Below, piece after piece: positions 23,987-35,013 of a stretch of 47,767 nucleotides of DNA. The translations under genes were made by a program, and so were the position numbers. Positions within the stretch are counted from its first letter, which is position 1. Every line of letters starts with the position of its first letter. Under the pieces are notes generated by a model. That model was not told the DNA's origin, did not search any database, and saw only the letters and a list, made by a program, of their open reading frames with translations. Source of the DNA: Oxalobacter formigenes (GTDB taxonomy: Bacteria > Pseudomonadota > Gammaproteobacteria > Burkholderiales > Burkholderiaceae_D); contig JAMPAN010000009.1 in NCBI GenBank assembly GCA_023667225.1, forward strand, positions 1 to 47,767, given 5' to 3'.

Positions 23987-24721
23987 ATGCTGCACATGCT
24001 CCGCGAAAAAATCTCCCGGCTGGCCGGCATACCGCCTGCCTTGCCGCACTTTTGCGCGCTTTGCGCCCAGGTCAGCCCGCAAAGCCTGTGCCCAGCCTGT
24101 CTTGACCGCTATTTTACCCGCTTCACCCCGCGCTGCCGGATATGCGCTGAAAGACTGGCCGAAAAACAACCTGACCCGCTGTGCGGAGCCTGCCTGAAAA
24201 ATCCGCCGTCCTTTGACCGTATCATTACCGCAGCAGATTATGAACCGCCCGTTGATCAGCTCGTCTGCTCCCTCAAATTCGGCGGAAAACTGGCTTTGGC
24301 GCCGCTCCTTGCCAACCTCATCGCACAGGCTGTCCGCCAGGCACAAAACCTGCCGCTGCCAGACATCATTGCCCCCGTTCCCCTGGCCGCAAAAAGACTC
24401 TCTGAACGAGGATTCAACCAGTCGCTTGAAATCGCCCGGCACCTTTCACAGCAACTGCATATCCCGCTCATTCCAACACTTGTCAGCCGAACCCGCGAAA
24501 CAGCTCCCCAGTCCCTTACCGCCATGACCGAACGGCGCAAAAACATCCGGCAGGCCTTTGCCGCTGGCGCACCTTTTCTCTCCCGCCTAAACGGCCGCCA
24601 TATCGCCATCGTTGATGATGTCCTCACCACCGGCCACACCATGGGCGAAATCGCCCGCATACTCAAACAGGCAGGCGCAGAAACAGTCAGCGGATTCATT
24701 TTTGCACGAACCCCTTTTTAA
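23987..24721 (+). CDS. comF: ComF family phosphoribosyltransferase-like protein
   Basis: This 244-residue protein has a double zinc finger at the N-terminus (CALC, CPAC, CRIC, CGAC) and a phosphoribosyltransferase domain with HIAIVDDVLTTGHTM as the PRPP-binding loop. ComF proteins act in natural transformation in competent species; in others the role is unclear. It starts 15 bp before trmL is reached downstream and likely shares its transcript. The first codon may instead be the ATG at 23996. Confidence 0.92.
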   Translation: MLHMLREKISRLAGIPPALPHFCALCAQVSPQSLCPACLDRYFTRFTPRCRICAERLAEKQPDPLCGACLKNPPSFDRIITAADYEPPVDQLVCSLKFGGKLALAPLLANLIAQAVRQAQNLPLPDIIAPVPLAAKRLSERGFNQSLEIARHLSQQLHIPLIPTLVSRTRETAPQSLTAMTERRKNIRQAFAAGAPFLSRLNGRHIAIVDDVLTTGHTMGEIARILKQAGAETVSGFIFARTPF

Positions 24722-24736
24722 ACAGCAAGGAAAACC

Positions 24737-25213
24737 ATGTTCCACGTTGTACTGGTCGAACCGGAAATCCCGCCCAACACCGGCAACATCATCCGCCTTT
24801 GCGCCAACACCGGCGCAAAGCTCCATTTAATCGAACCATTGGGCTTTCCCCTTGATGATGCCAAAATGCGCCGGGCAGGACTGGACTATCACGAATTCGC
24901 CACCATAAAAGTCTATCGGAACTGGGCAGATTTTCTCGGCCAAAACCAGCCAGATCCCGGCAGAATATTTGCCTTAACCACCTGCGGCACAACCTGTTTC
25001 GCCGATACCGCTTTCAAACCGGGCGACTTCTTTGTTTTCGGCTCCGAAACCAAAGGGCTGGCGGCCCGCCTACGAGAAAGCTTTCCACCGGCACAGCGCC
25101 TGTACCTGCCCATGCGCCCCAACAACCGCAGCCTGAACCTTTCCAACACCGTCGCCATCGTCGTTTACGAAGCCTGGCGGCAAAACAACTTCAAAGGCAA
25201 AGCTGAAAAATAA
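24737..25213 (+). CDS. trmL: tRNA (cytidine(34)-2'-O)-methyltransferase TrmL
   Basis: TrmL methylates the ribose of the wobble base of leucine tRNAs. This 158-residue SPOUT enzyme has MFHVVLVEPEIPPNTGNIIRLCANTGA, FGSETKGL and MRPNNRSLNLSNTVAIVVYEAWRQ, all motifs of the TrmL branch, and has the length expected of the single-domain form. It lies 15 bp after comF. A hairpin directly after the stop ends the unit. Confidence 0.95.
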   Translation: MFHVVLVEPEIPPNTGNIIRLCANTGAKLHLIEPLGFPLDDAKMRRAGLDYHEFATIKVYRNWADFLGQNQPDPGRIFALTTCGTTCFADTAFKPGDFFVFGSETKGLAARLRESFPPAQRLYLPMRPNNRSLNLSNTVAIVVYEAWRQNNFKGKAEK

Positions 25214-25214
25214 A

Positions 25215-25240
25215 AACCGGCCGGATACCACCGGCCGGTT
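25215..25240 (-). terminator. Terminator between trmL and dnaJ
   Basis: AACCGGCCGG and CCGGCCGGTT form a 10-bp perfect stem around the loop ATACCA. Read on the minus strand it is followed by TTTTTATTTTTC, a good U-tract, so it mainly ends the dnaK-dnaJ transcript. On the plus strand the tail is GAACAAAAAA, so it would be weak for trmL. Confidence 0.85.
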
Positions 25241-25260
25241 GAACAAAAAAACAGTCAGGA

Positions 25261-26397
25261 CTAGCCGTTAAAAAAATCCCGGACCCGCTGTCCCCACGAC
25301 TTATCCTGCGGCGTATGCTTTTCGCCGCCTTCTGTCACCAGCTTGTCAAACTCTTTCAACAATTCCTTCTGCCGGTCTGTCAGCTTCACCGGCGTCTCAA
25401 GCGTCACATGGCAAAAAAGATCGCCTGGTTTTCCGGTTCGCACACCCCGGATACCCTTGCCGCGCAAACGGAAAATCTTGCCTGTCTGCGTACCTTCCGG
25501 AACAGGGAAAGAAACCTTGCCATCCAGCGTCGGCACCTCAATATCGCCGCCCAAAGCCGCACGGGCAAACGAAACCGGCACTTCGCAATGCAAATCATCC
25601 CCTTCCCGCTGGAAAACCGGATGCGGCCTGATGCGGATTTCCACATACAAATCCCCCGGCGGACCGCCGTTGGCACCTGGTTCCCCGTTACCGGACGAGC
25701 GGATCCGCATCCCGTCGTCAATCCCGGCCGGAATCTTCACCTCCAGCGTCTTGTTATGCTTGACCCGTCCTACACCGTGGCACTTGGTACAGGGATCCTT
25801 AATCGTCTTGCCCATCCCGTTACAAGTCGGGCACGTCTGCTGGATACTGAAAAAGCCCTGCTGCATACGAACCTGACCCGTACCTTCGCAAGTCTTGCAA
25901 GTCTCCGGCGAAGTTCCCGGCTTCGCGCCGGAACCCTTGCAAGTATCGCACTCATCCCATGACGGAACGCGAATCACCTTGTCCGAACCGGCAGCAGCCT
26001 CTTCCAGCGTAATATCCAGGTTATAACGCAAATCTGCACCCCGGTACATCTGCGGCCCGCCGCCCCGCGGCCCTCTTCCCGTCCCGAAAATATCACCGAA
26101 AATATCGCCAAAGGCATCGGCAAACCCGCCTGCCCCTGCGCCCCTGAAACCGCCGCCCATATTCATATTGGGATCCACACCGGCATGACCAAACCGGTCA
26201 TAAGCCGCGCGTTTTTCCTCATCGGAGAGCATCTCGTAAGCTTCTTTCACCTCCTTGAACTTGCTCTCCGCCGTCTTGCTGTCGGGGTTTCGGTCAGGGT
26301 GATACTTCATCGCCAGCTTGCGATAAGCCTTCTTGATCTCCTCTTCCGATGCGTTTTTGGGTACGCCCAATACTTCGTAAAAATCCCGCTTTGCCAT
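25261..26397 (-). CDS. dnaJ: Hsp40 co-chaperone DnaJ
   Basis: DnaJ hands unfolded clients to DnaK and stimulates its ATPase. The 378-residue protein has the J domain with YHPDRN, a Gly/Phe-rich linker, four zinc repeats ([32 protein letters not shown]) and the C-terminal substrate-binding domain. It lies 168 bp downstream of dnaK on the same strand, with a small hairpin in between, so it probably belongs to the same heat-shock unit at a lower level. Confidence 0.97.
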   Translation of the reverse strand: MAKRDFYEVLGVPKNASEEEIKKAYRKLAMKYHPDRNPDSKTAESKFKEVKEAYEMLSDEEKRAAYDRFGHAGVDPNMNMGGGFRGAGAGGFADAFGDIFGDIFGTGRGPRGGGPQMYRGADLRYNLDITLEEAAAGSDKVIRVPSWDECDTCKGSGAKPGTSPETCKTCEGTGQVRMQQGFFSIQQTCPTCNGMGKTIKDPCTKCHGVGRVKHNKTLEVKIPAGIDDGMRIRSSGNGEPGANGGPPGDLYVEIRIRPHPVFQREGDDLHCEVPVSFARAALGGDIEVPTLDGKVSFPVPEGTQTGKIFRLRGKGIRGVRTGKPGDLFCHVTLETPVKLTDRQKELLKEFDKLVTEGGEKHTPQDKSWGQRVRDFFNG

Positions 26398-26418
26398 CTT
26401 GTTCCACTATGCCATGAA

Positions 26419-26444
26419 AATCCGGTCACACCTCATGCCGGATT
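26419..26444 (-). terminator. Weak hairpin between dnaK and dnaJ
   Basis: AATCCGG and CCGGATT make a 7-bp stem with a 12-base loop. On the minus strand it is followed by TTTCAT, a poor U-tract. It may lower dnaJ relative to dnaK or act as an RNA processing or stability element. Confidence 0.35.
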
Positions 26445-26565
26445 CAGTTTTCCTTACCCGATGCCACCCGGCAACAACCGGCCCGCTAATCAGGCAGAAA
26501 GCCGGATCAGGGTTTCACGGCACCCCGTCAAACCCTGCCGGCCAAACACCTCATTTGCCAAAGGC

Positions 26566-28524
26566 CTATTCGCCTTTGCCTTCCTTGCCTGCGTCCTTCA
26601 CTTCCTTGAACTCGGCATCAACCACATCCGCCTCCTGGGGCTGCTCCCCGGCTGCGCCGCCGGCAGCCTGGCCTGCCGCGCCGGCCTGCTGCTGGGCCTG
26701 CATATCCGCATACATCTTTTCACCCAGCTTTTGCGCCGCTGTGGACAATGCCGCAACCTTGGCATCAATAGCTGCCTTGTCATTTTCACGCAAAACCGCC
26801 TCCAGCTCGCCAAGTGCCTTCTCAATCGCTTCCTTGTCAGCAGCCTCCAGCTTATCACCATATTCCGTCATGGATTTGCGGGTCGAGTGCAGCAAGGCAT
26901 CCCCCTGGTTGCGCGCATCAGCCAGCTCGCGCATCTTCTGGTCTTCCGCTGCATTGAGCTCGGCATCCTTGACCATACGCTGGATTTCCTCCTCGGTCAG
27001 GCCGGAATTCGCCTTGATAGTAATCTTGTTTTCCTTGCCGGTTGCCTTGTCTTTGGCACTGACGTTCAGAATACCGTTTGCGTCAATATCAAAAGTCACC
27101 TCAATTTGCGGCATACCGCGGGGAGCCGCCGGAATCCCTTCCAGATTGAATTCGCCCAGCGCCTTGTTGCCAACCGCCATTTCGCGCTCGCCCTGATACA
27201 CCTTGATCGTCACCGCCGGCTGGTTATCCTCGGCCGTCGAGAACACTTGGCTGAACTTGGTCGGGATCGTCGTGTTTTTCTTGATCATCTTGGTCATCAC
27301 ACCGCCAAGCGTCTCAATCCCCAGCGAAAGCGGCGTCACATCCAGAAGCAGCAAATCGGTACGGTCTCCCGACAGAACCGAGCCCTGCAAGGCCGCGCCA
27401 ACCGCAACCGCCTCGTCCGGGTTCACATCCTTCCGCGGATCCTTGCCGAAAAACTCCTTCACCTTCTCCTGCACCTTCGGCATCCGCGTCATACCGCCCA
27501 CCAGGATAACATCACTGATATCGCCCGCCTTTACCCCTGCGTCCTGCAAGGCAATCCGGCACGGTTCAATCGTGCGGTCAATCAGATCTTCCACCAGCGC
27601 TTCCAGCTTCGCGCGCGAAATCCGCACATTCAGGTGGAGCGGCGTACCATTGTTCATGGCAATATAAGGCTCATTCACCTCTGTCTGCTGTGCGGAAGAA
27701 AGCTCAATCTTGGCACGTTCGGCAGAAGCCTTAATCCGTTGAAGCGCAATCGGATCATTCTTCAGGTCAATACCATTTTGCTTGTTAAACTCTTCCAGAA
27801 TAAAATTAATCAGCCGCTGGTCAAAATCCTCCCCGCCCAGGAATGTATCCCCGTTGGTAGAAAGCACCTCAAACTGCTTGTCGCCATCCACATCCGCAAT
27901 CTCGATAATGGAAATATCGAACGTGCCGCCGCCCAGGTCATACACAGCTATCTTGCGGTCACCCTTGCCAGCCTTGTCCAGGCCAAACGCCAGCGCGGCT
28001 GCCGTCGGTTCATTGATAATCCGCTTGACATCCAGCCCGGCAATCCGGCCGGCATCCTTGGTTGCCTGGCGTTGCGAGTCATTGAAATAGGCCGGAACTG
28101 TAATCACCGCTTCCGTCACCTCCTCGCCCAGATAATCCTCTGCCGTCTTTTTCATCTTGCGCAGCACTTCCGCCGATACCTGCTGGGGAGCCAGCCGTTT
28201 ATTGTCCAGCACCGAAACCCAGGCGTCGCCATTATCGGCCTTCACAATCGAAAACGGCATCCGGCCGATATCCTTCTGCACTTCCTTCTCGTCAAAACGG
28301 CGGCCAATCAGGCGCTTGATGGCAAAAAGCGTATTTTTCGGATTAGTCACCGCCTGACGCTTGGCCGCTGCGCCAACCAGCGTCTCGCCATCTTCCTGGT
28401 AAGCAATAATAGACGGCGTTGTACGTGCGCCTTCCACATTCTCAATAACCCTGGACTGCCCGCCCTCAATAATTGATACGCAGGAATTGGTTGTTCCCAG
28501 ATCAATGCCGATAATTTTTCCCAT
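26566..28524 (-). CDS. dnaK: Hsp70 chaperone DnaK
   Basis: DnaK binds and releases unfolded proteins in an ATP cycle with DnaJ and GrpE, and it usually also holds sigma-32 in check. The protein starts [15 protein letters not shown] (ATG at 28524, behind AGGAAG; the frame from 28539 adds five codons). It carries [36 protein letters not shown], the [14 protein letters not shown] linker and the C-terminal VVDAEFKEV tail. Length is 652 residues, normal for the family. Confidence 0.98.
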   Translation of the reverse strand: MGKIIGIDLGTTNSCVSIIEGGQSRVIENVEGARTTPSIIAYQEDGETLVGAAAKRQAVTNPKNTLFAIKRLIGRRFDEKEVQKDIGRMPFSIVKADNGDAWVSVLDNKRLAPQQVSAEVLRKMKKTAEDYLGEEVTEAVITVPAYFNDSQRQATKDAGRIAGLDVKRIINEPTAAALAFGLDKAGKGDRKIAVYDLGGGTFDISIIEIADVDGDKQFEVLSTNGDTFLGGEDFDQRLINFILEEFNKQNGIDLKNDPIALQRIKASAERAKIELSSAQQTEVNEPYIAMNNGTPLHLNVRISRAKLEALVEDLIDRTIEPCRIALQDAGVKAGDISDVILVGGMTRMPKVQEKVKEFFGKDPRKDVNPDEAVAVGAALQGSVLSGDRTDLLLLDVTPLSLGIETLGGVMTKMIKKNTTIPTKFSQVFSTAEDNQPAVTIKVYQGEREMAVGNKALGEFNLEGIPAAPRGMPQIEVTFDIDANGILNVSAKDKATGKENKITIKANSGLTEEEIQRMVKDAELNAAEDQKMRELADARNQGDALLHSTRKSMTEYGDKLEAADKEAIEKALGELEAVLRENDKAAIDAKVAALSTAAQKLGEKMYADMQAQQQAGAAGQAAGGAAGEQPQEADVVDAEFKEVKDAGKEGKGE

Positions 28525-28631
28525 TTTTCTTCCTTTCAAACCAGTTTTCCGGGCCGGACGCCTTTTTCATAAAGCACGCTGTATGTCATAGCAGCCGCTG
28601 TGCATCCGGACAATTTCTCTTCTATCCCTAT

Positions 28632-28659
28632 AGATAGCGTCGTTTTTTTCCGTTTCAAG
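28632..28659 (-). promoter_or_regulatory. Probable sigma-32 promoter for dnaK
   Basis: On the minus strand CTTGAAA (28659-28653) is followed after 13 bases by CGCTATCT (28639-28632), close to the sigma-32 consensus CTTGAAA and CCCCATNT. The -35 overlaps the grpE stop codon, so dnaK can be read from its own heat-shock promoter as well as from that of grpE. Confidence 0.7.
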
Positions 28660-29215
28660 ATCCTTTTGAAGCCGCCACCGTCACCACAGCCGGCCTAAGC
28701 AGGCGGTCTGCCAGGGTATATCCCTTTTGCAGCACCTCCACCACCGTATTGGGATCCTGTTCCGAAGGCACCGTTGAAATAGCCTGATGCTTCATCGGAT
28801 CCAGCTTTTCCCCTTTTTCTGGCACAACCGCCACCAGCCGGTTTTGTTCAAACACCTGCGTCAGCTGGCGCAAAGTTGCTTCTACCCCCTCCCGGATAGA
28901 TTCCACCGTCGGCGCATCCACCGTCAGGCTCATCTCCAGGCTGTCCTTGACTGCCAGCATAGACTGGGCAAACCCTTCCACAGCAAACTTGTGAGCCTTG
29001 GCAACATCCTCCTGTGCGCGGCGGCGGACATTTTCCATTTCAGCCCTGGCCCGCAGAAACGCATCCTGCATTTCAGCAGCCTTTTGCTCGGCCTGCGCCA
29101 GTCTTGCCTCAATAGACAATACCTCCTTTTCCCCCTCAGATGAAACAACATCCTCTTCAAGAGCAGCCTCCTGCTCCACAGCAGATGACGCCTTCTCTTC
29201 CCTGTCGTCCTGCAC
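28655..29215 (-). CDS. grpE: Nucleotide exchange factor GrpE
   Basis: GrpE frees ADP from DnaK and acts as a thermosensor. The 186-residue product has an acidic N-terminus, a long coiled-coil helix ([32 protein letters not shown]) and the beta-wing domain with the family segment [22 protein letters not shown]. It precedes dnaK by about 130 bp on the same strand. The promoter upstream (29251-29278) is a close sigma-32 match. Confidence 0.96.
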   Translation of the reverse strand: MQDDREEKASSAVEQEAALEEDVVSSEGEKEVLSIEARLAQAEQKAAEMQDAFLRARAEMENVRRRAQEDVAKAHKFAVEGFAQSMLAVKDSLEMSLTVDAPTVESIREGVEATLRQLTQVFEQNRLVAVVPEKGEKLDPMKHQAISTVPSEQDPNTVVEVLQKGYTLADRLLRPAVVTVAASKGS

Positions 29216-29250
29216 GGCTTCCTCCAGTCAAAACATAAGCAATCCCTCAA

Positions 29251-29278
29251 AGCTGGGGACAAATCCCGGCTTTTCAAG
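29251..29278 (-). promoter_or_regulatory. Sigma-32 promoter for grpE
   Basis: On the minus strand CTTGAAA (29278-29272), a 13-base spacer and CCCCAGCT (29258-29251) match the sigma-32 consensus closely. It lies about 36-63 bp upstream of the grpE start. No CIRCE box is present here, so the chaperone unit appears to be driven through RpoH rather than directly repressed by HrcA. Confidence 0.85.
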
Positions 29279-29306
29279 CCATTTTCAGGAAAAAAATCAG
29301 AAAAAA

Positions 29307-30956
29307 TTACCCTGCCAGCATTTCGCGGGCATGCCTGCGCGTCGTTTCCGTAATTTCCACGCCGCCCAGCATTCGGGCAATCTCTTCCACACGCGCCTTC
29401 CCCTCCAGTTTCACAATACGGGAAACCGGCGCGTCGCCTCCCGATGCCATCTTGCTCACCTGGAAATGCGCCGCCGCCTGGCTGGCTACCTGGGGCAAGT
29501 GGGTCACACACAGCACCTGATGGCGGCAGCCCAGCTTTTTGAGCAAACGGCCCACCACCTCGGCCACCCCGCCGCCAATACCGCTGTCCACCTCGTCAAA
29601 AATCAGCGTAGGCGCTTCCGTTGCCGATGAAGCAATAACCGATATAGCCAGCGCAATCCTCGCCAGTTCCCCGCCGGAAGCCGCCTTGGCCAACGGCCGC
29701 AAAGGCACGCCCGCATGGCCGGCCACCATAAATTCCACCTGTTCCAGCCCATGCACCCCCGGCTCAACCGCATTCAGCCTCACAGCAAAACGGCCTCCTG
29801 CCATGCTGAGGCTTTCCATCATCCGGGTCACAGCCTGCCCCATCTCCCCGGCAGCCGCCGCGCGTTTTTCGCCCAAATCCCTGGCAGCCTCCCTGTATGC
29901 TGCCTCTGCTGCTGCCGTTTTCTCCCGCAATGCCGCCGCATCCTCATCTTCGGCAAGCGCATCAAGCCGGCTTCGCAGCTCATCCCGTTTTGCCGGCAGT
30001 TCCTCCGGCGCAACACGATACTTCCTTGCCGCCGAATAAAGCGCCTCCACCCGCGATTCCACCTCTGCCAGCCTCGCCGGGTCCAGATCCGAACGGGCAA
30101 GATAATCGCTCAACATATAGGCAGATTCCTGCAACTGGATACGGGCAGAATCAAAAAGCGCGGCAACCGGCTCCAGGCTGGCATCCAGCTCTGCCAGCCT
30201 GGCCAGTTTCTGCTGCATCCCGCCCAGCCGGGACAAAACAGGCATATCGGATTCGGCAATCTCTGCCAGCGCCTCCTGCGCCCCCCCAAGCAGGCTGGCC
30301 GCATGGGACAACCGGCTGTGGACACTGCTGATTTCCTGCCACTCATCAGGCAGGGGATTCAGCTTATCCAGCTCCTCCACCTGCCATAACAGGCGCTCTT
30401 TTTCCTCCTGGCGCTTGCCGGCATCATCTTCCGCCTCCTGGCTGCGCGCCAGCGCCGCCTGCCAGACCCGGTAACGTTTCGCCACCTCGGCCAGTTCATC
30501 CTGCAATCCGGCATGACCGTCCAGGAGCAGGCGCTGCCCCTCCGCCCTTAACAGAGACTGGTGCGCATGCTGGCCGTGAATATCCACCAGACACTCGCCC
30601 AGCCCCCTCATCTGCCCTGCTGTAACGGGACTGCCATTAATAAACCCCCGTGAACGGCCGGAAACATCAACCACACGCCGAAGGAGAACCGTATCTTCCT
30701 CCGTTTCCATCCCGTTGGCAGCCAGCCAGCTTCGGGCAGCATCACTCATGGCAAACTCGGCGCTGATTTCCGCTTTGGCAGCCCCTTCCCGGACAACCCC
30801 CGGATCACTGCGCGCGCCCAGTGCCAATTCCAGCGCGTCAATCAAAATCGATTTGCCTGCGCCGGTTTCCCCTGTCATGGCAGAAAACCCCTCATCAAAC
30901 TCCAGAGAAAGGGCATCCACTATCACAAAATCACGGATAGAAAGAGCATAAAGCAT
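29307..30956 (-). CDS. recN: DNA repair ATPase RecN
   Basis: RecN is an SMC-like protein that acts early in double-strand break repair. The 549-residue protein has Walker A GETGAGKSILIDALELALGA near the start, a long coiled-coil middle (about residues 150-370), the ABC signature region KAASGGELARIALA and Walker B TLIFDEVDSGIGG. It starts 12 bp after nadK on the same strand, the usual order in Burkholderiales. No LexA-like box was searched for in detail. Confidence 0.96.
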   Translation of the reverse strand: MLYALSIRDFVIVDALSLEFDEGFSAMTGETGAGKSILIDALELALGARSDPGVVREGAAKAEISAEFAMSDAARSWLAANGMETEEDTVLLRRVVDVSGRSRGFINGSPVTAGQMRGLGECLVDIHGQHAHQSLLRAEGQRLLLDGHAGLQDELAEVAKRYRVWQAALARSQEAEDDAGKRQEEKERLLWQVEELDKLNPLPDEWQEISSVHSRLSHAASLLGGAQEALAEIAESDMPVLSRLGGMQQKLARLAELDASLEPVAALFDSARIQLQESAYMLSDYLARSDLDPARLAEVESRVEALYSAARKYRVAPEELPAKRDELRSRLDALAEDEDAAALREKTAAAEAAYREAARDLGEKRAAAAGEMGQAVTRMMESLSMAGGRFAVRLNAVEPGVHGLEQVEFMVAGHAGVPLRPLAKAASGGELARIALAISVIASSATEAPTLIFDEVDSGIGGGVAEVVGRLLKKLGCRHQVLCVTHLPQVASQAAAHFQVSKMASGGDAPVSRIVKLEGKARVEEIARMLGGVEITETTRRHAREMLAG

Positions 30957-30968
30957 AATCAGACCGCA

Positions 30969-31883
30969 CTACTTCGTGGAAAAAGGCCGGCCGCCCTCAT
31001 TTTTCTCCCGCCGCGTCACCTCTCCCCAATGCAGCTTGTTGCGCAGCGTATCGTAATAACTCCAGCCAGGCGGATGCAAAAACGTAATGGTATTGGCCGC
31101 CCGCTTAATCACCACCCGGTCTCCAATCCGCAGGCTGGCAAACGACTGGGAATCATAACTGACGCTGGGCTGGTTGGCCTCAATCAGCTCCACCACAATC
31201 TCGCTCGTATCCGGAATCACAATAGGACGGTTTGAAAGAGAATGGGGCGCAATCGAAACAATCGCAATCCCGCCCAGATTGGGGTGCATCATCGGCCCCC
31301 CGGCGGAAAGAGAATATGCCGTCGAACCGGTCGGCGTAGAAATAATCAGCCCATCCGAACTCTGCTGGTACATAAAGTGGCCGTCCACTGTCACCTTCAG
31401 ATCAATCATGCCCGAACCCACGCCGCGGCTGATCACAATATCATTAAAGGCCACAGCATGGGAAACCGCCTCGCCATCACGCACGATCGTCCCCTGAATC
31501 AGGAAACGGGTTTCCGAAAGATATTTTCCCCTAAGCATCTGCTCCAGCACCGTCAGCATCTGGTCAAGGGAAATATCTGTAATAAACCCCAGCCGGCCAT
31601 GATTAATGCCAATCAGCGGCACCGAATAAGGCGAAAGCTGGCGCGCAATACCCAACATCGTGCCATCGCCGCCAATTACAATCACCGCCGTTGCCCGCGT
31701 GCCGATATCCCCAATATTCATCGGCGTCACCTCGTCAAAAGGGACATTCATGGCAGTCTGGGATTCATACACCACAATATAGCCTTCCTGGCAAAGAAAA
31801 TCAGCCACCTTCTTCATCGAATCCAGAATCCCTTCCGTATAGGATCTGGAAACCAGCGCAAAAATCTTTTGTTTTCCGGACAT
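30969..31883 (-). CDS. nadK: NAD kinase
   Basis: NadK phosphorylates NAD to NADP. The product has GGDGTMLGIARQL (NAD kinase signature), GINHGRLGFITDI, NDIVISRG and STPTGSTAYSLSAGGP. The start is taken at 31883 (MSGKQKIFALVSRSY); two further codons upstream are possible (ATG at 31889). It is divergent from hrcA, as in many betaproteobacteria, and co-directional with recN. Confidence 0.96.
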   Translation of the reverse strand: MSGKQKIFALVSRSYTEGILDSMKKVADFLCQEGYIVVYESQTAMNVPFDEVTPMNIGDIGTRATAVIVIGGDGTMLGIARQLSPYSVPLIGINHGRLGFITDISLDQMLTVLEQMLRGKYLSETRFLIQGTIVRDGEAVSHAVAFNDIVISRGVGSGMIDLKVTVDGHFMYQQSSDGLIISTPTGSTAYSLSAGGPMMHPNLGGIAIVSIAPHSLSNRPIVIPDTSEIVVELIEANQPSVSYDSQSFASLRIGDRVVIKRAANTITFLHPPGWSYYDTLRNKLHWGEVTRREKNEGGRPFSTK

Positions 31884-32158
31884 GATCACATCATTGCGGT
31901 TCGCAGGAACTTCAGATTACACCAAAACCATGCCATTTTTCCGCTTCAGGCTGAAAAAACCTGCTGCAAATCGCGCAAAAAAGCCGTGGCAAAACATTCC
32001 TGAAACCGGCCGTTTTCCTGTTTTCGGCCAATTTATTGCCATCCCTCCCGGCGCAGCGGCAAAAACTCATGCCATCCTCTTCCGCTTCCCCAAAGCACAG
32101 GGAAAAACCGCCCATGCAGCCTATTGAACAGGGACAGAACCTTGCATACAATAAAACG

Positions 32159-33208
32159 ATGCAACTTGAACCCCGCGCCAGAATCCTCCTGAAAACGCTG
32201 GTAGAACAATACATCGCCGAAGGCCAGCCGGTAGGATCGCGCTCGCTGTCAAAACTCTCAAGCCTTGAACTGTCCCCGGCGACCATCCGCAACGTCATGG
32301 CCGATCTGGAAGAAATGGGATTCGTCTCCAGCCCGCACACCTCGGCCGGGCGGGTGCCGACCCCCAAGGGATTCCGCCTTTTTGTCGATACCCTGCTCAC
32401 CGTGCAGCCCATCAGCGAAACAGCAGTAGCATCCGATATCCACAACAGCCTTCAGAAAGCCCCTCCTGGCAAAATCATCGCCAATGCGGCGCAAATGCTC
32501 TCCGCCCTTTCCCGGTGCGCAGGCGTTGTGCTGGCGCCTCGGCACGAGCTGGCCTTTCGCCAGCTGGAATTCATCCGGTTATCCGAAAAACGCATCCTTT
32601 TGGTCATCGTCTCGCCAACAGGCGATATCCAGAACCGCCTCATACTGACCGAAACCGATTACACCCCCTCCCAGCTGACCGAAGCGGCCAATTACATCAA
32701 CCGCCATTACAGCGGCCTGCAAATGGATGAAATCCGCACGCGGCTGCAAGCCGAACTGCGGCAACTGCACCACGACCTGTCCAGACTGATGGCAGCCGCC
32801 ATTGAAGCCAGCAGCGAAGCCCTTTCGGAAGACAACGAACATATCGTCATTTCCGGAGAAAAAAACCTGCTCGGCATCTCCGGCCTGACCTACGATATTG
32901 CCTCGCTCAGGCGGCTGTTCGACCTCTTTGAACAAAAAACCGAAATCATGAAACTGCTGGACATCTCCAGCAAAGCCACCGGCATCCAGATCTATATCGG
33001 CGGCGATTCCCAGCTCGTCCCTATGGAAGAAATGAGCGTTGTAACCGCCCCCTACCAGGTCAACGGCAACATTGTAGGCACCCTGGGCGTTATCGGCCCC
33101 ACCAGGATGGCATACCAACGCGTCATTCCCATTGTGGATATTACTGCACGCCTCTTGTCCAGCGCATTAAGCCACCCGGAAACCCCTGTCAGGCACGATA
33201 CCGATTAA
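32159..33208 (+). CDS. hrcA: Heat-inducible transcription repressor HrcA
   Basis: HrcA binds CIRCE operators and represses heat-shock genes until titrated by misfolded protein. The 349-residue product starts at [30 protein letters not shown] (ATG 32159; longer frames from 32036 are not conserved), with the winged-helix segment [31 protein letters not shown] and the GAF-like effector domain, ending with [18 protein letters not shown]. The operator upstream of rpoH at 9663 is its evident target in this window. The last 20 bp overlap pyrF on the opposite strand. Confidence 0.96.
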   Translation: MQLEPRARILLKTLVEQYIAEGQPVGSRSLSKLSSLELSPATIRNVMADLEEMGFVSSPHTSAGRVPTPKGFRLFVDTLLTVQPISETAVASDIHNSLQKAPPGKIIANAAQMLSALSRCAGVVLAPRHELAFRQLEFIRLSEKRILLVIVSPTGDIQNRLILTETDYTPSQLTEAANYINRHYSGLQMDEIRTRLQAELRQLHHDLSRLMAAAIEASSEALSEDNEHIVISGEKNLLGISGLTYDIASLRRLFDLFEQKTEIMKLLDISSKATGIQIYIGGDSQLVPMEEMSVVTAPYQVNGNIVGTLGVIGPTRMAYQRVIPIVDITARLLSSALSHPETPVRHDTD

Positions 33209-34022
33209 TCTCGCCGCGCGTCTTTTCGGCAACCTGCCGGGAGCGCTTCGCAAACGCCTCATCCTCGCCAATCCCGGCATACAGCACAGCGCGCGAAGAA
33301 TTGATCATCATCCCTTTTCCGTCAGCCGTCCGCCCGGCGGCAACCGTCGCCTGAATATCCCCGCCCTGCGCGCCGATCCCCGGAACCAGAAGCGGCATAT
33401 CGCCGACAATGCCCCGCACCTCGGCCAGCTCATGCGGAAAAGTCGCTCCCACCACCAGCGCACACTGACCGTTAACGTTCCATTTTTCAGCCACAAGCCG
33501 CGCAACATGCTGATACAAAGGGATACGCCTGCTGGCTTCATCAACCTGCAAAAACTGCAAATCCGAACCGCCCTGGTTGGAAGTCCGGCACAGAATAATC
33601 GCCCCCTTCTCCCTATACTGGAGATAAGGCGCAACCGAATCAAATCCCATATAAGGGCTAAGCGTCACCGCATCCGCCTTGTAACGCTCGAAAACCTCCC
33701 TGGCATACTGTTCCGCTGTCGCGCCGATATCCCCCCGCTTGGCATCCAGAATCAGCGGAATATGGGGATAATTGTCCCGGATATAGGCACAAACCGCCTC
33801 AAGCTGGTCTTCAGCCCTTTCAGCATGGAAATAGGCAATCTGCGGCTTGAAAGCGCAAACCACATCCGCCGTTTCATCAATAATCGCCCGGCAGAATGAA
33901 AAAATGGCATCCTGCTTTCCCTGAAGGCACGCCGGGAAACGCTTGACATCCGGATCAAGCCCAACGCATAACAGTGAATCATGCTTTTCCCAGACCGCAT
34001 TCAGTTTTTGCAGAAAATTCAC
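33189..34022 (-). CDS. pyrF: Orotidine-5'-phosphate decarboxylase (type 2)
   Basis: PyrF converts OMP to UMP, the last step of pyrimidine synthesis. The 277-residue product has [10 protein letters not shown] near the N-terminus, [18 protein letters not shown] as the catalytic Asp-Lys-Asp segment, and [15 protein letters not shown]. The length and signature place it in the type 2 branch, longer than the E. coli enzyme. It converges with hrcA, overlapping by 20 bp. Confidence 0.95.
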   Translation of the reverse strand: MNFLQKLNAVWEKHDSLLCVGLDPDVKRFPACLQGKQDAIFSFCRAIIDETADVVCAFKPQIAYFHAERAEDQLEAVCAYIRDNYPHIPLILDAKRGDIGATAEQYAREVFERYKADAVTLSPYMGFDSVAPYLQYREKGAIILCRTSNQGGSDLQFLQVDEASRRIPLYQHVARLVAEKWNVNGQCALVVGATFPHELAEVRGIVGDMPLLVPGIGAQGGDIQATVAAGRTADGKGMMINSSRAVLYAGIGEDEAFAKRSRQVAEKTRGEINRYRA

Positions 34023-34078
34023 AGTGTGCTCCCAAGAGATAAAGTGTATATTGTAACGCGTGATTGGAAGCTTCCCCC

Positions 34079-34969
34079 ATGAATTCCCTTTCCCGAAAAG
34101 ATTTTCTCCTGCTGGTTCTTTTAACCCTTATCTGGGGGCTGAACTGGCCCATCATGAAATTTGGCGCTGCCCATATCCCTCCCGTCACTTTCCGAACCCT
34201 GAGCATGTTTTGCGCCCTGCCGCTCCTCATCCTCTTTGCCAGAAAAACCAGCAGCACCATTGCCATTCCGAAAACCAGCATCCTTCCCCTCATCAGGCTG
34301 GCCATTCCCAACGTCCTTGTCTGCCAAACCCTGATGATTATCGGCGTCAGTATGCTCCCGTCCGGCCGCGCTGCCATCCTTTGCTACACCATGCCGGTCT
34401 GGAGCGCTATATCCGCAAGCCTCCTTTTTCGGGAAATCCCCGGCAAAAAAACGCTCTTTGGCATCCTTTGCGCCGCGCTTGGCGCTTTTCTCCTTTTATC
34501 CGGTGACATTAACACCCTCTCCGCCTATTACCCCGGCACACTCATCTCGCTGGGCGCTGCCGCTGTGTGGGGATACGGAACCGTCCAGCTCAAACGCAAA
34601 CAAATTCCTGTTCCCACCACTGCGCTGACCTTCTGGATGATTGCATTCAGCGCGTCAATAATGGCCATCATAGCCCTTGTCTTTGAGCAATCCTCATGGC
34701 ACGTCCCGGAACCAATGGAATGGGCAGCTGTCTTCTACAATGCCATCTTTGTTTTTGGCATTGCCGCAACCATCTGGAACAGGATGGCGCGCAGCCTGCC
34801 GCCTGTCGCCTCCTGCCTGTCCGTCATGATGGTGCCGGTCATCGGCGTATTTTCCGGCGCGTGGCTTTTGGGCGAAACACCGCAGTGGCAAGACTACCTT
34901 GCCATGCTGCTGATTCTGCTTTCCATGAGCAGCGTCCTCTTGAAACCCGGCAAAACTGCCCGCAAATAA
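34079..34969 (+). CDS. EamA-family (DMT) inner-membrane transporter
   Basis: This protein of about 296 residues has ten predicted membrane helices in two EamA repeats (first starting [13 protein letters not shown], second [15 protein letters not shown]). DMT transporters export metabolites such as amino acids; the substrate cannot be read from the sequence. The start at 34079 (MNSLS) is preceded by GGAAG; the frame extends five codons further upstream. It is divergent from pyrF. Confidence 0.9.
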   Translation: MNSLSRKDFLLLVLLTLIWGLNWPIMKFGAAHIPPVTFRTLSMFCALPLLILFARKTSSTIAIPKTSILPLIRLAIPNVLVCQTLMIIGVSMLPSGRAAILCYTMPVWSAISASLLFREIPGKKTLFGILCAALGAFLLLSGDINTLSAYYPGTLISLGAAAVWGYGTVQLKRKQIPVPTTALTFWMIAFSASIMAIIALVFEQSSWHVPEPMEWAAVFYNAIFVFGIAATIWNRMARSLPPVASCLSVMMVPVIGVFSGAWLLGETPQWQDYLAMLLILLSMSSVLLKPGKTARK

Positions 34970-35013
34970 CTTCCTGACAAATTTTTGGCTGACTGCTTAC
35001 AGGAAAAAACAAA

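Noticed and set aside
26185-28476. Long plus-strand open frame of 763 codons opposite dnaK and dnaJ
   Set aside because: It is a shadow of the highly biased dnaK/dnaJ coding strand; it has no family resemblance and no ribosome binding site.
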